NCBI RefSeq assembly: GCF_000284255.1
Contig: NC_017075.1
Coordinates: forward strand, 1,240,001-1,304,000
Source: Rubrivivax gelatinosus IL144
Lineage (GTDB): Bacteria; Pseudomonadota; Gammaproteobacteria; Burkholderiales; Burkholderiaceae_C
Length of the DNA: 64,000 nucleotides
Direction: 5' to 3'
A program made the position numbers and the translations under genes. The first letter of the stretch is position 1. Each line of letters begins with the position of its first letter. The notes under the pieces were generated by a model, which was given only the letters and a program-made list of their open reading frames with translations, made no database searches and was not told the DNA's origin. Below, piece after piece: positions 49,603 through 62,461 of the stretch.

Positions 49603-50583
49603 ATGCCTGACCCCGACCAGGCGCTGCTCGCGTCCTTGCTCGGCCCCGCGGGGCCGTTGCAGCGCCGTGCGCTCGCCAAGACCATCACGCTGCTGGAGTC
49701 GACCCGTGCGGACCACCGCCTGCGGGCCGACGAGCTGCTCAACGCCTTGCTGCCGCACACCGGGCGCGCCTTCCGCCTGGGCATCAGCGGCGTGCCGGGC
49801 GTGGGCAAGAGCACCTTCATCGAGGCGCTGGGCCTGCACCTGATCGGCCGCGGCCACCGCGTCGCGGTGCTCGCCGTCGACCCCTCGTCCAGCGTCTCCG
49901 GCGGCTCCATCCTCGGCGACAAGACGCGCATGGAGCGGCTGTCGACCGAGGAGCGCGCCTTCATCCGCCCCAGCCCGGCTGGCGGCACGCTGGGCGGCGT
50001 CGCCGAGAAGACGCGCGAATCGATGCTGGTCTGCGAAGCCGCCGGCCACGACGTCGTCATCGTCGAGACCGTCGGCGTCGGCCAGAGCGAAACCGCGGTG
50101 GCCAACATGACCGACATGTTCGTGCTGCTGCAGCTGCCCAACGCCGGCGACGACCTGCAGGCGATCAAGAAGGGCGTGATGGAGCTGGCCGACCTGGTGG
50201 TCATCAACAAGGCCGACCTCGACCCGCACGCCGCGACCCGCGCCCGCGCCCAGATCACCAGCGCGCTGCGTTTCCTGGGGCCGCACACGGCGGTGCCGGC
50301 GCAGGTGCTGCAGTTGAGCGCGCTGAAGGGCAGCGGACTCGACGACTTCTGGGCCGCGGTCTCGGGCTTCAACGAGCGCCAGCGCGACAGCGGCCGCCTC
50401 GCGGCGCGCCGCCGCGCCCAGGACGAGGCCTGGATGTGGGACCGCATCGAAGCCGGCCTGCGCCAGCGCTTCAAACAACACCCGGCGGTGCGCGACGCAC
50501 TACCGGCGATTACCGACGACGTGCTCTCCGGGCGGCTGGCCGCCTCGGTCGCGGCGCGCCGTCTGCTCGACCTGATGGATTGA
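49603..50583 (+). CDS. meaB: MeaB/ArgK-type GTPase, mutase chaperone
   Basis: 326 residues from ATG 49603. G-domain with Walker [42 protein letters not shown] and NKADLD. The family loads and protects the cobalamin of methylmalonyl-CoA mutase. Older annotations call it an arginine kinase. Lies 25 bases after the mutase. Confidence 0.95.
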   Translation: MPDPDQALLASLLGPAGPLQRRALAKTITLLESTRADHRLRADELLNALLPHTGRAFRLGISGVPGVGKSTFIEALGLHLIGRGHRVAVLAVDPSSSVSGGSILGDKTRMERLSTEERAFIRPSPAGGTLGGVAEKTRESMLVCEAAGHDVVIVETVGVGQSETAVANMTDMFVLLQLPNAGDDLQAIKKGVMELADLVVINKADLDPHAATRARAQITSALRFLGPHTAVPAQVLQLSALKGSGLDDFWAAVSGFNERQRDSGRLAARRRAQDEAWMWDRIEAGLRQRFKQHPAVRDALPAITDDVLSGRLAASVAARRLLDLMD

Positions 50584-50599
50584 ACGAGGGGACAGACTC

Positions 50600-52132
<1,533 letters not shown>

Positions 52133-52181
52133 ACGAGCGGCTCTCGTCCTACTAGCACCGCATCACGAGCAGAGAACCGAC

Positions 52182-54212
<2,031 letters not shown>

Positions 54213-54216
54213 GTTC

Positions 54217-55200
54217 ATGACCCTGATCGACGAGACCACCCCGAAGACTTCCGCCGCCTGGACGCGCGAGCAGGTGCTCGCGCTGCTGGACCTGCCGTTC
54301 ATGGACCTCGTGCGCCGCGCCGCCGAGGTTCACGCGCGGCATTGGCCGCAGGGTGACATCGAGCTGGCCTCGCTGCTGTCGATCAAGACCGGCGGCTGCC
54401 CCGAGGACTGCGGCTACTGCCCGCAGTCCTCGCGCCACGACACCGGCGTCGCGGCGGCCAAGATGCTCGACGTCGACGAGGTGCTGGCCAAGGCGCGCGC
54501 CGCCAAGGCCGCCGGCGCGACGCGTTTCTGCATGGGCGCGGCCTGGCGCTCGCCCAAGGACCGCGACGTCGAGAAGGTCGCGGCCCTGGTGCGCGAGGTG
54601 CACGCGCTGGGGCTGGAGACCTGCGCGACGCTGGGCATGCTCGAGCCGCAGCAGGCGCGCACGCTGCGCGAGGCCGGTCTCGACTACTACAACCACAACC
54701 TCGACACCGCGCCCGAGTTCTACGGCGAGGTCATCGGCACCCGCGTCTACGAAGACCGGCTGCAGACGCTGCGGCACGTGCGCGAGGCTGGGCTCAAGGT
54801 CTGCTGCGGCGGCATCGTCGGCATGGGCGAGACGCGCGCCCACCGCGCCGGGCTGATCGCCGAACTCGCCGCGCTGGACCCGGCGCCCGACTCGGTGCCG
54901 ATCAACAGCCTGGTGCGCGTGCCCGGCACGCCGCTGGCCGACGCGCCGCCGGTCGATCCGTTCGAACTGGTGCGCGTCGTCGCTGCGGCGCGTATCGTGA
55001 TGCCGCGTTCGCGCGTGCGGCTGTCGGCCGGGCGGCGCGAGCTCGGAGACGGCATCCAGGCGCTGTGTTTCCTGGCTGGCGCCAACTCGATCTTCTATTG
55101 CGACCAGCTGCTCGTCACCGGCAATGCCGACGCCGAGGACGACCGCAAGCTGCTGTCGCGCCTGAACCTGTCCCCGACGAAGAAGGAGGTGTCCGCATGA
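54217..55200 (+). CDS. bioB: Biotin synthase
   Basis: 327 residues from ATG 54217, 4 bases after pccA. Radical-SAM cluster cysteines [11 protein letters not shown], later [24 protein letters not shown] and [11 protein letters not shown], matching BioB of normal length (E. coli 346). It inserts sulfur into dethiobiotin. Other biotin genes are absent, so this copy seems placed to supply the carboxylase. The stop overlaps the epimerase ATG. Confidence 0.93.
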   Translation: MTLIDETTPKTSAAWTREQVLALLDLPFMDLVRRAAEVHARHWPQGDIELASLLSIKTGGCPEDCGYCPQSSRHDTGVAAAKMLDVDEVLAKARAAKAAGATRFCMGAAWRSPKDRDVEKVAALVREVHALGLETCATLGMLEPQQARTLREAGLDYYNHNLDTAPEFYGEVIGTRVYEDRLQTLRHVREAGLKVCCGGIVGMGETRAHRAGLIAELAALDPAPDSVPINSLVRVPGTPLADAPPVDPFELVRVVAAARIVMPRSRVRLSAGRRELGDGIQALCFLAGANSIFYCDQLLVTGNADAEDDRKLLSRLNLSPTKKEVSA

Positions 55201-55658
55201 CCCGTCCGTTCCGTGTGCTGGGTGTCCAGCAGATCGCCATCGGCGGCCCCGACAAGCAGCGGCTGAAGTCGCTGTGGGTCGACATGTTCGGCCTGACCGT
55301 GAAGAGCACGTTCGTCAGCGAACGCGAGAACGTCGACGAGGACATCTGCGCGCTGGGCAGCGGCCCGCACGCCGTCGAAGTCGACCTGATGCAGCCGGTG
55401 GACCCGGAGAAGAAGCCGGCCGTGCACGCCACGCCGCTGAACCACGTCGGCCTGTGGATCGACGACCTGCCCAAGGCCGTCGAGTGGCTGAGCGCGCAGG
55501 GCGTGCGTTTCGCGCCCGGCGGCATCCGCAAGGGCGCGGCGGGTTACGACATCTGCTTCGTGCACCCGAAGTCCAACGACGAGTTCCCGTATTCGGGCGA
55601 AGGCGTGCTGATCGAGCTGGTCCAGGCGCCGCCCGAGGTGATCTCCGCGCTGTCCTGA
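55197..55658 (+). CDS. Methylmalonyl-CoA epimerase-like VOC protein
   Basis: 153 residues from ATG 55197, overlapping bioB by 4 bases. VOC fold with [20 protein letters not shown] (first metal strand), [24 protein letters not shown] and [13 protein letters not shown]. His and Glu ligands stand at the expected places. Operon context (carboxylase, mutase) points to epimerisation of (S)- to (R)-methylmalonyl-CoA; the sequence alone would say only glyoxalase family. Confidence 0.8.
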   Translation: MTRPFRVLGVQQIAIGGPDKQRLKSLWVDMFGLTVKSTFVSERENVDEDICALGSGPHAVEVDLMQPVDPEKKPAVHATPLNHVGLWIDDLPKAVEWLSAQGVRFAPGGIRKGAAGYDICFVHPKSNDEFPYSGEGVLIELVQAPPEVISALS

Positions 55659-55698
55659 GCCGTCGACCGGCGGCCGCCGGTCACAAGTGCTTAATTCC

Positions 55699-55719
55699 CT
55701 CGCGGCACGAAGCCGCGAG
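55699..55719. other. Short hairpin after the epimerase-like gene
   Basis: CTCGCGGC and GCCGCGAG pair across a 5-base loop between the propionate operon and the DUF481 gene. No T-run follows on the + strand, so a terminator role is uncertain. Confidence 0.35.
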
Positions 55720-55729
55720 CATCGGCGGC

Positions 55730-56587
55730 GTGAACCTGCGCCGCTCCCCATCGCCATGCCGCCGCGCGCTGCGCGCGGCGCTGCCGTCCTGGCTGTTCGC
55801 CGCTTCGGCCGTGCAGGCCCAGTGGCTGGTGCCGCCGCCGCAGCTGCCGGTGACCGACGGCCTCTGGCGCGGTTCGGGCGGCGCCGCGGCGACCATCACC
55901 TCGGGCAACACCGACGGCGTGGCCGTCTCGCTGAACGTCGACGCGGTGCGCGCGACGCCCGAAGACCGCATCACGCTCGGCGGCTCGCTGAACTACGGCC
56001 GCAGCGAGGCCCCCGGCGGCGAGGTGTCGACCACCGCCGACCGCTGGAACGCCAGCGGCCGCTACGACCTGAACCTGACGCCGCGGCGCTTCGTCTACGG
56101 CCGCGCCGCCGTCGAACGCGACCGCGTCATCGCGCTGGACCGCCGCGACACCGTCGACGCCGGCCTGGGCTGGAAACTCGTCGACCGGGCGGACGCCAAC
56201 GTCAGCGTCTTCGCCGGTCTCGGCCGCTCGGTCGACCGCTACTCACGCGAGCAGACGATCGACGGCCGCCGCGCCAGCCGCTTCACGCGCAGCTCGCTGA
56301 CGCTGGGCGAGGAATCGGTGCACCGGCTGACGCCCACCGTCGAGCTGCGCCAGCGCCTGGACGTCGCACCGACGGTTTCGGGCGACCGCACGACCATCGT
56401 GCGTTTCAGCACCACGCTGGCGGTGGCGTTCAACAGCACGCTGGGGCTGACGGTGACGCTCGCCGACCGGTTCAACAGCGAACCGCCGGACGGCGTGCGG
56501 CGCAACGACCTGACGCTGTTCACCGGCCTGAACCTGAAGTTCGGGCCGCAGCCGCCGGCGCCGCCACCACCGCCTCCGCCGCGCTGA
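55730..56587 (+). CDS. DUF481/YdiY-type outer-membrane beta-barrel protein
   Basis: 285 residues, start taken as GTG 55730. Signal peptide ALRAALPSWLFAASAVQAQ with cleavage near residue 31. Repeated amphipathic strands with the opening GGAAATITSGNTDGVAVSLN, typical of DUF481 proteins that report salt-induced outer-membrane changes. The C terminus is a run of prolines (PPPPPPPR), unlike the usual aromatic barrel end, which may reflect a periplasmic extension. Function unknown. Confidence 0.7.
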   Translation: MNLRRSPSPCRRALRAALPSWLFAASAVQAQWLVPPPQLPVTDGLWRGSGGAAATITSGNTDGVAVSLNVDAVRATPEDRITLGGSLNYGRSEAPGGEVSTTADRWNASGRYDLNLTPRRFVYGRAAVERDRVIALDRRDTVDAGLGWKLVDRADANVSVFAGLGRSVDRYSREQTIDGRRASRFTRSSLTLGEESVHRLTPTVELRQRLDVAPTVSGDRTTIVRFSTTLAVAFNSTLGLTVTLADRFNSEPPDGVRRNDLTLFTGLNLKFGPQPPAPPPPPPPR

Positions 56588-56726
56588 GCTGCGGCCTGTC
56601 GGCGGGCGCCTGACGCCTCGCCGAGGGGCGGAAGACTGCCGAAACACCTTCGTCATGCGCGAAGGCTTGATTCGTCGCATAGGCATGGTTTTGTCAGGGG
56701 CGAAGGGTTAGACTGCGCGCCGCCCC

Positions 56727-57617
56727 ATGCGATTCGACCTCGTCACCCTCAACCTCGTGCTGGCGATCGCCGACACCCGCAGCATCACCGCCGGTGCCCG
56801 GCGCGAGCATCTCGCCCTGGCCGCGGCCAGCCGCCGGCTGTCGGATCTGGAAGCGCGCTTCGGCGTGCCGCTGTTCGAGCGCCGTGCGCGCGGCGTCGAG
56901 CCCACCGAGGCCGGCCGCGCGCTGGTGCGCCACATCCGCGGCCTGCACGCCTCGCTGCACGCGCTGGAGAGCGAGGTCGCCGAGTTCGCGCGCGGCATCA
57001 AGGGCCATCTGCGCGTCGTCGCCAACGCCGGCGCGATCGCCGAATGCCTGCCGCCGGACCTGGCCGGCTTCTCGCAGGCCCATCCGCAGATCCGCATCAG
57101 CCTGGAAGACCAGACCAGCTCCGAGGTCCAGGCCGCGGTCGCCGAAGGCCGTGCCGACGTCGGCATCTTCGTGCCGCCGCAGCTGGACAACCGCCTGACC
57201 ACCTGGCGCTACCGCAACGGCTCTCTGGCCGCGATGGTGCCGCAGGACCACGTGCTGGCCGGCGAGACGCGCGTGCGTTTCGAGGCCTTGCTGGACCACG
57301 ACATCGTCGGCCTGCACGCCGGCGCCGCGGCGCAGGAGACGATGCGCGCCGAGGCCGAGGCGCGCGGCCGCACGCTGAAGGCGCGGCTGCAGGTGCGCGG
57401 CTTCGACGCCATCGCCCAGCTCGTCGAAGCCGGGCTCGGCGTCGCCGTGCTGCCGGCGGCCGTGGCCGAGCGCCTGGCGCAGGTGTTCGCGGTGCGCGTG
57501 CTCGCGCTCGACGAACCCTGGGCGGCACGCGAATACCGTCTGGCGGTGCGCACGCAGGAGGTCCTGCCCACCGTCGTGCAGCGTTTCGTCCAGGCGCTGC
57601 GAACCTCCGAATCCTGA
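56727..57617 (+). CDS. LysR-family regulator next to leuCDB
   Basis: 296 residues from ATG 56727. Helix-turn-helix [38 protein letters not shown]; effector domain from residue 93 with [20 protein letters not shown]. It precedes leuC by 13 bases on the same strand, so it is probably cotranscribed. Such neighbours in Burkholderiales are annotated as regulators of varied function; control of leucine synthesis is inferred only from position. Confidence 0.87.
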   Translation: MRFDLVTLNLVLAIADTRSITAGARREHLALAAASRRLSDLEARFGVPLFERRARGVEPTEAGRALVRHIRGLHASLHALESEVAEFARGIKGHLRVVANAGAIAECLPPDLAGFSQAHPQIRISLEDQTSSEVQAAVAEGRADVGIFVPPQLDNRLTTWRYRNGSLAAMVPQDHVLAGETRVRFEALLDHDIVGLHAGAAAQETMRAEAEARGRTLKARLQVRGFDAIAQLVEAGLGVAVLPAAVAERLAQVFAVRVLALDEPWAAREYRLAVRTQEVLPTVVQRFVQALRTSES

Positions 57618-57630
57618 CCGAGGAGACCCG

Positions 57631-59085
57631 ATGACCGCCCGCACGCTCTACGACAAGCTCTGGGACGAGCACGTCGTGCACACCGAGGAAGACGGCACTG
57701 CCGTGCTCTACATCGACCGCCACCTCGTGCACGAGGTGACCAGCCCGCAGGCTTTCGAAGGGCTGCGGCTGGCCGGCCGCAAGGTCTGGCGCGTGAGTTC
57801 CATCGTCGCCACCGCCGACCACAACACGCCGACCACCGGCTGGGCCGACGGCTACGACGGCATCCGCGACCCGATCTCCAAGCAGCAGATCACGACGCTG
57901 GACGCCAACATCCGCGCCTTCGGCGCCGCCGCCTACTTCCCGTTCCTCGACCAGCGCCAGGGCATCGTGCACGTCATCGGCCCGGAGAACGGCGCCACGC
58001 TGCCGGGCATGACGGTGGTCTGCGGCGACAGCCACACCAGCACCCACGGCGCCTTCGGCGCGCTGGCGCACGGCATCGGCACCAGCGAGGTCGAGCACGT
58101 GCTGGCGACGCAGACGCTGCTGGCCAAGAAGGCCAGGAACATGCTGGTGAAGGTCGAGGGCCGCCTGGGCCGCGGTGTCACCGCCAAGGACGTCGTGCTG
58201 GCGATCATCGGCCGCATCGGCACCGCCGGCGGCACCGGCTACACGATCGAGTTCGGCGGCTCGGCGATCCGCGCGCTGAGCATGGAAGGCCGGATGACGG
58301 TCTGCAACATGGCGATCGAGGCCGGCGCACGCGCCGGGCTGGTGGGCGTCGACGACACGACGATCGAATACGTCAAGGGCCGGCCGTTCGCACCGGGAAC
58401 GGACCCACGAACCGGCCGGTTCGTGGGGGGCGTCGCCTGGGACCACGCCGTCGCCCACTGGCGCACGCTGCACAGCGACCCGGGCGCGCACTTCGACGCC
58501 GTCGTCGAGCTCGACGCGGCGCAGATCCTGCCGCAGGTCACCTGGGGCACGAGCCCGGAGATGGTGCTGCCAGTGGACGGCCGCGTGCCCGACCCGGACA
58601 AGGAGAAGGACGCCGGCAAGCGCGCGGCGATCGAACGGGCCCTGGTCTACATGGGCCTGGAGCCGAACAAGGCGCTGACCGACATCGCGGTCGACCGGGT
58701 GTTCATCGGCTCGTGCACCAACAGCCGCATCGAGGACCTGCGTGCCGCCGCCGAGGTCGTGCGCCGCGTCGGCGGCCGGGTCGCGGCCAACGTCAAGCAG
58801 GCGCTGGTCGTGCCGGGCTCGGGCCGTGTCAAGGCCCAGGCCGAGGCCGAAGGCCTGCACGAGGTCTTCCGCGGCGCCGGCTTCGAATGGCGCGAGCCGG
58901 GCTGCAGCATGTGCCTGGCGATGAACGCCGACCGCATCGAGCCGGGCGAGCGCTGCGCCTCGACCAGCAACCGCAACTTCGAAGGCCGCCAGGGCGCCGG
59001 CGGCCGCACCCACCTCGTGAGCCCGGCGATGGCCGCCGCGGCCGCGCTGGCGGGCCATTTCGTCGACGTGCGCCGCGTCGCCTGA
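57631..59085 (+). CDS. leuC: 3-isopropylmalate dehydratase large subunit
   Basis: 484 residues from ATG 57631. [37 protein letters not shown] and the [4Fe-4S] cysteines in [11 protein letters not shown] and CSMCLAMN. With LeuD it isomerises 2- to 3-isopropylmalate in leucine synthesis. Confidence 0.96.
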   Translation: MTARTLYDKLWDEHVVHTEEDGTAVLYIDRHLVHEVTSPQAFEGLRLAGRKVWRVSSIVATADHNTPTTGWADGYDGIRDPISKQQITTLDANIRAFGAAAYFPFLDQRQGIVHVIGPENGATLPGMTVVCGDSHTSTHGAFGALAHGIGTSEVEHVLATQTLLAKKARNMLVKVEGRLGRGVTAKDVVLAIIGRIGTAGGTGYTIEFGGSAIRALSMEGRMTVCNMAIEAGARAGLVGVDDTTIEYVKGRPFAPGTDPRTGRFVGGVAWDHAVAHWRTLHSDPGAHFDAVVELDAAQILPQVTWGTSPEMVLPVDGRVPDPDKEKDAGKRAAIERALVYMGLEPNKALTDIAVDRVFIGSCTNSRIEDLRAAAEVVRRVGGRVAANVKQALVVPGSGRVKAQAEAEGLHEVFRGAGFEWREPGCSMCLAMNADRIEPGERCASTSNRNFEGRQGAGGRTHLVSPAMAAAAALAGHFVDVRRVA

Positions 59086-59104
59086 TCTCCCGAGGAGAAA
59101 CGTC

Positions 59105-59236
59105 ATGAAGCGTTCGTTCGCCGCACTGCTGGCCTGCCTCGCCGTCGTCGCGCTGGCCGGCTGCAACACCGTCAAGGGCGTCGGCCAGGACATCCAGAAG
59201 GCCGGCCAGGCCATCGAAGGCGCAGCCAAGAAGTGA
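59105..59236 (+). CDS. Entericidin-family small lipoprotein, 43 aa
   Basis: Short gene from ATG 59105, with GAGGAGAAACGTC before it. [20 protein letters not shown] is a lipoprotein signal with lipobox LAGC, and the mature part [20 protein letters not shown] is the entericidin A/B motif. The product is a tiny envelope lipoprotein; E. coli EcnA/EcnB form a toxin-antidote pair, but single copies like this have no proven toxicity. Located between leuC and leuD, 5 bases before leuD. Confidence 0.85.
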   Translation: MKRSFAALLACLAVVALAGCNTVKGVGQDIQKAGQAIEGAAKK

Positions 59237-59241
59237 CCGCC

Positions 59242-59892
59242 ATGCAAGCCTTCACCGTGCACAAGGGGCTCGTCGCCCCGATGGACCGCGCCAACGTCGA
59301 CACCGACGCGATCATGCCCAAGCAGTTCCTGAAGTCGATCGCGCGCACCGGCTTCGGCCCCAACCTGTTCGACGAGTGGCGCTACCTGGACCGCGGCGAG
59401 CCCGGCCAGGACCCGGCCGCGCGCAAGCCGAACCCGGACTTCGTGCTCAACCAGCCGCGCTACGCCGGCGCCTCGGTGCTGCTGGCGCGCGAGAACTTCG
59501 GCTGCGGCTCCAGCCGCGAGCACGCGCCCTGGGCGCTGCAGCAGTACGGCTTCCGCGCGATCCTCGCGCCGAGCTTCGCCGACATCTTCTTCAACAACTG
59601 CTTCAAGAACGGCGTGCTGCCGATCGTCCTGCCCGAGTCGCAGGTCGCGCGCCTGTTCGACGAGGTCGCGGCCTTCCCGGGCTATACGCTGACGGTGGAC
59701 CTGCCGCGTCAGGTGATCGTCAAGCCCGACGGCAGCGAGCTGCCTTTCGACGTGCAGCCCTTCCGCAAGTACTGCCTCGTCAACGGCTTCGACGACATCG
59801 GCCTGACGCTGCGCCACGCCGACAAGATCCGCGCCTTCGAAGCCGAGCGCCTCGCCAGGATGCCCTGGCTCGACCAGCGCCTCGTCGGCTGA
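59242..59892 (+). CDS. leuD: 3-isopropylmalate dehydratase small subunit
   Basis: 216 residues from ATG 59242 (a GTG at 59233 overlaps the entericidin stop and is less likely). [20 protein letters not shown] and [19 protein letters not shown] are the swivel-domain signatures of LeuD. Partner of LeuC. Confidence 0.95.
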   Translation: MQAFTVHKGLVAPMDRANVDTDAIMPKQFLKSIARTGFGPNLFDEWRYLDRGEPGQDPAARKPNPDFVLNQPRYAGASVLLARENFGCGSSREHAPWALQQYGFRAILAPSFADIFFNNCFKNGVLPIVLPESQVARLFDEVAAFPGYTLTVDLPRQVIVKPDGSELPFDVQPFRKYCLVNGFDDIGLTLRHADKIRAFEAERLARMPWLDQRLVG

Positions 59893-59917
59893 GCCCCGTT
59901 TATCGCCAAGGAAGACC

Positions 59918-61009
59918 ATGAAGATCGCCATCCTCCCGGGTGACGGCATCGGCACCGAGATCGTCGCCGAAGCCGTCAAGGTGCTGAACGTGCTGGACCT
60001 GCCGTTCGAGACCGAGACCGCGCTCGTCGGCGGCGCCGCCTACGCCGCGCACGGCCACCCGCTGCCGGAATCGACGCTGGCGCTGGCCAAGGCCGCCGAC
60101 GCGGTGCTGTTCGGCGCCGTCGGCGACTGGAAGTACGACACGCTGGAGCGTTCGCTGCGCCCCGAGCAGGCGATCCTCGGCCTGCGCAAGCACCTGGGCC
60201 TGTTCGCCAACCTGCGCCCGGCGCTGTGCTACGAGCAGCTGACGCACGCCTCGAGTCTGAAGCCCGAACTCGTGGCGGGCCTGGACATCCTGATCATCCG
60301 CGAGCTGACCGGCGACATCTACTTCGGCCAGCCGCGTGGCCGCCGCATCGCCGTCGACGGCCACTTCCCGGGTGCGGAAGAAGCCTTCGACACGATGCGC
60401 TACAGCCGCCCGGAGATCGAGCGCATCGCCCACCTGGCGTTCCAGGCGGCGCGCAAGCGCCGTGGCAAGGTGACCAGCGTCGACAAGGCCAACGTGCTGG
60501 AGACCTTCCAGTTCTGGAAGGACGTCGTCACCGAGGTGCACGCCCAGTACCCGGACGTCGAGCTCGACCACATGTACGTCGACAACGCCGCGATGCAGCT
60601 CGTCAAGGCGCCGAAGAAGTTCGACGTCGTCGTCACCGGCAACATGTTCGGCGACATCCTGTCCGACGAGGCGGCGATGCTCACCGGCTCGATCGGCATG
60701 CTGCCCAGCGCGTCGCTCGACAAGAACAACAAGGGCCTGTACGAGCCCAGCCACGGCAGCGCGCCGGACATCGCGGGGCAGGGCATCGCCAACCCGCTGG
60801 CTACAATCCTGTCCGCCGCCATGATGCTCCGCTACACCCTCTCCCAGCCCGAAGCCGCCGACCGGATCGAATCCGCGGTGCGTGCGGTGCTGGCCGCAGG
60901 TCTGCGCACGGCCGACATCTGGTCCGAAGGCACGCAGCGCGTCGGCACCGCCCGGATGGGCGACGCCGTCGTCGCGGCGATCACCGGCAAAACGATTACC
61001 AAGAGCTGA
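59918..61009 (+). CDS. leuB: 3-isopropylmalate dehydrogenase
   Basis: 363 residues from ATG 59918. [61 protein letters not shown] and [18 protein letters not shown] cover the substrate, Mg and NAD sites of the beta-decarboxylating dehydrogenase family. Third step of leucine synthesis. Confidence 0.96.
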   Translation: MKIAILPGDGIGTEIVAEAVKVLNVLDLPFETETALVGGAAYAAHGHPLPESTLALAKAADAVLFGAVGDWKYDTLERSLRPEQAILGLRKHLGLFANLRPALCYEQLTHASSLKPELVAGLDILIIRELTGDIYFGQPRGRRIAVDGHFPGAEEAFDTMRYSRPEIERIAHLAFQAARKRRGKVTSVDKANVLETFQFWKDVVTEVHAQYPDVELDHMYVDNAAMQLVKAPKKFDVVVTGNMFGDILSDEAAMLTGSIGMLPSASLDKNNKGLYEPSHGSAPDIAGQGIANPLATILSAAMMLRYTLSQPEAADRIESAVRAVLAAGLRTADIWSEGTQRVGTARMGDAVVAAITGKTITKS

Positions 61010-61041
61010 AGCTCTCGGATCGTCTCGCCCCCACTCCAGGA

Positions 61042-61062
61042 CCCCGGCGAAGCGAGCCGGGG
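61042..61062 (+). other. Hairpin in the leuB-asd gap
   Basis: CCCCGGC and GCCGGGG pair with a 7-base loop in the 90-base gap between leuB and asd. There is no T-run. It could slow transcription or separate the two genes, but evidence is weak. Confidence 0.3.
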
Positions 61063-61099
61063 GGAGCGGCAAGGGGTCCGGGACACGTCGAAAGGTGAA

Positions 61100-62233
61100 A
61101 TGATGGCACTCGTAGGATTGGTCGGCTGGCGCGGGATGGTCGGTTCCGTGCTGATGGATCGCATGCGCGCCGAGAACGACTTCGCGCTCATCGAACCGGT
61201 GTTCTTCAGCACCAGCAACGTCGGCGGCGCGGCCCCGGCCGAGCTCGTGAAGAACGAGACGCAGCTGCAGGACGCGTACGACATCGCCGCGCTCAAGCGC
61301 TGCGACATCGTGCTGACCTGCCAGGGCGGCGATTACACGACCGAGGTCTTCCCCAAGCTGCGTGCGGCGGGCTGGAACGGCCACTGGATCGACGCGGCGT
61401 CGACGCTGCGCATGAACCCCGACGCGGTCATCGTGCTCGACCCGGTCAACCTGCCGGTGATCCAGAACGCACTCGCCAACGGCGGGCGCAACTGGATCGG
61501 CGGCAACTGCACCGTCAGCTGCATGCTGATGGGCGTCGGCGCGCTGTACAAGGCCGGGCTCGTCGAGTGGATGAGCACCCAGACCTACCAGGCGGCCTCG
61601 GGCGGCGGCGCGCAGCACATGCGCGAGCTGCTGACGCAGTACGGCACGCTCAACGCCGAGGTCCGCAGCCTGCTCGACGACCCGAAGAGCGCGATCCTGG
61701 AGATCGACCGCAAGGTCATCGCCAAGCAGCGCGCGCTGACGCCCGAGGAGACGGCCAACTTCGGCGTGCCGCTGGGCGGCTCGCTGATCCCGTGGATCGA
61801 TAAGGATCTCGGCAACGGCCAGTCCAAGGAAGAGTGGAAGGGCATGGCCGAGACGAACAAGATCCTCGGCCAGGGCGAAGGTTTCGGTTCGCCGGCGGTG
61901 CCGGTCGACGGCTTCTGCGTGCGAGTCGGCGCGATGCGCTGCCACTCGCAGGCCCTGACCTTCAAGTTGAAGCGCGAAGTGCCGGTCGCCGACATCGAGG
62001 CGATGATCGCCGCCGACAACGAGTGGGTGAAGGTCGTGCCCAACACCCGCGAAGCGACGCTGCGCGACCTGACCCCGGTGGCCGTCACCGGCACGATGAC
62101 CATTCCGGTCGGCCGCATCCGCAGCCTGGCGATGGGCCCCGAGTACATCGGCGCCTTCACGATCGGCGACCAACTGCTCTGGGGCGCGGCCGAGCCGCTG
62201 CGCCGCATGCTGCGCATCCTGCTGGAGCAGTGA
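61100..62233 (+). CDS. asd: Aspartate-semialdehyde dehydrogenase
   Basis: 377 residues, start at ATG 61100 or the next codon ATG 61103. [19 protein letters not shown] (NADP loop), FFSTSNVGG, the catalytic cysteine in [14 protein letters not shown] (about residue 136) and [16 protein letters not shown] C-terminal histidine region. Makes aspartate semialdehyde for lysine, threonine, methionine and diaminopimelate. The order leu genes, asd, fimV is standard in Burkholderiales. Confidence 0.95.
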   Translation: MMALVGLVGWRGMVGSVLMDRMRAENDFALIEPVFFSTSNVGGAAPAELVKNETQLQDAYDIAALKRCDIVLTCQGGDYTTEVFPKLRAAGWNGHWIDAASTLRMNPDAVIVLDPVNLPVIQNALANGGRNWIGGNCTVSCMLMGVGALYKAGLVEWMSTQTYQAASGGGAQHMRELLTQYGTLNAEVRSLLDDPKSAILEIDRKVIAKQRALTPEETANFGVPLGGSLIPWIDKDLGNGQSKEEWKGMAETNKILGQGEGFGSPAVPVDGFCVRVGAMRCHSQALTFKLKREVPVADIEAMIAADNEWVKVVPNTREATLRDLTPVAVTGTMTIPVGRIRSLAMGPEYIGAFTIGDQLLWGAAEPLRRMLRILLEQ

Positions 62234-62241
62234 CGCGCCGC

Positions 62242-62266
62242 GCCGGCCGGCTCGTTGCCGGCCGGC
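62242..62266. terminator. Strong GC hairpin after asd
   Basis: GCCGGCCGGC (62242-62251) and its copy GCCGGCCGGC (62257-62266), self-complementary, pair across TCGTT, 9 bases after the asd stop. No T-run follows, so it is a weak or Rho-aided terminator candidate. Confidence 0.45.
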
Positions 62267-62461
62267 AACAAGGCGTGCGAGCCGCGGAATTGGCCGCACT
62301 TCGCTCCCGAATGTCAGGCTTTGGGTGAGCTTGTCTGCCTATATGCTTGACATCGTTGTGATTTCCGTCGCAGGTGCCGGCCATAATCCGCGTTTTCCCG
62401 GCGACGAAAATCGAGGCGGCCCGCGCGGGTGCGCCGTCCGGGACGTGTTGTGGGAGACGCC

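Noticed and set aside
62347..62387. TTGACA and CATAAT as a fimV promoter
   Set aside because: The spacing of 29 bases is far from 17.
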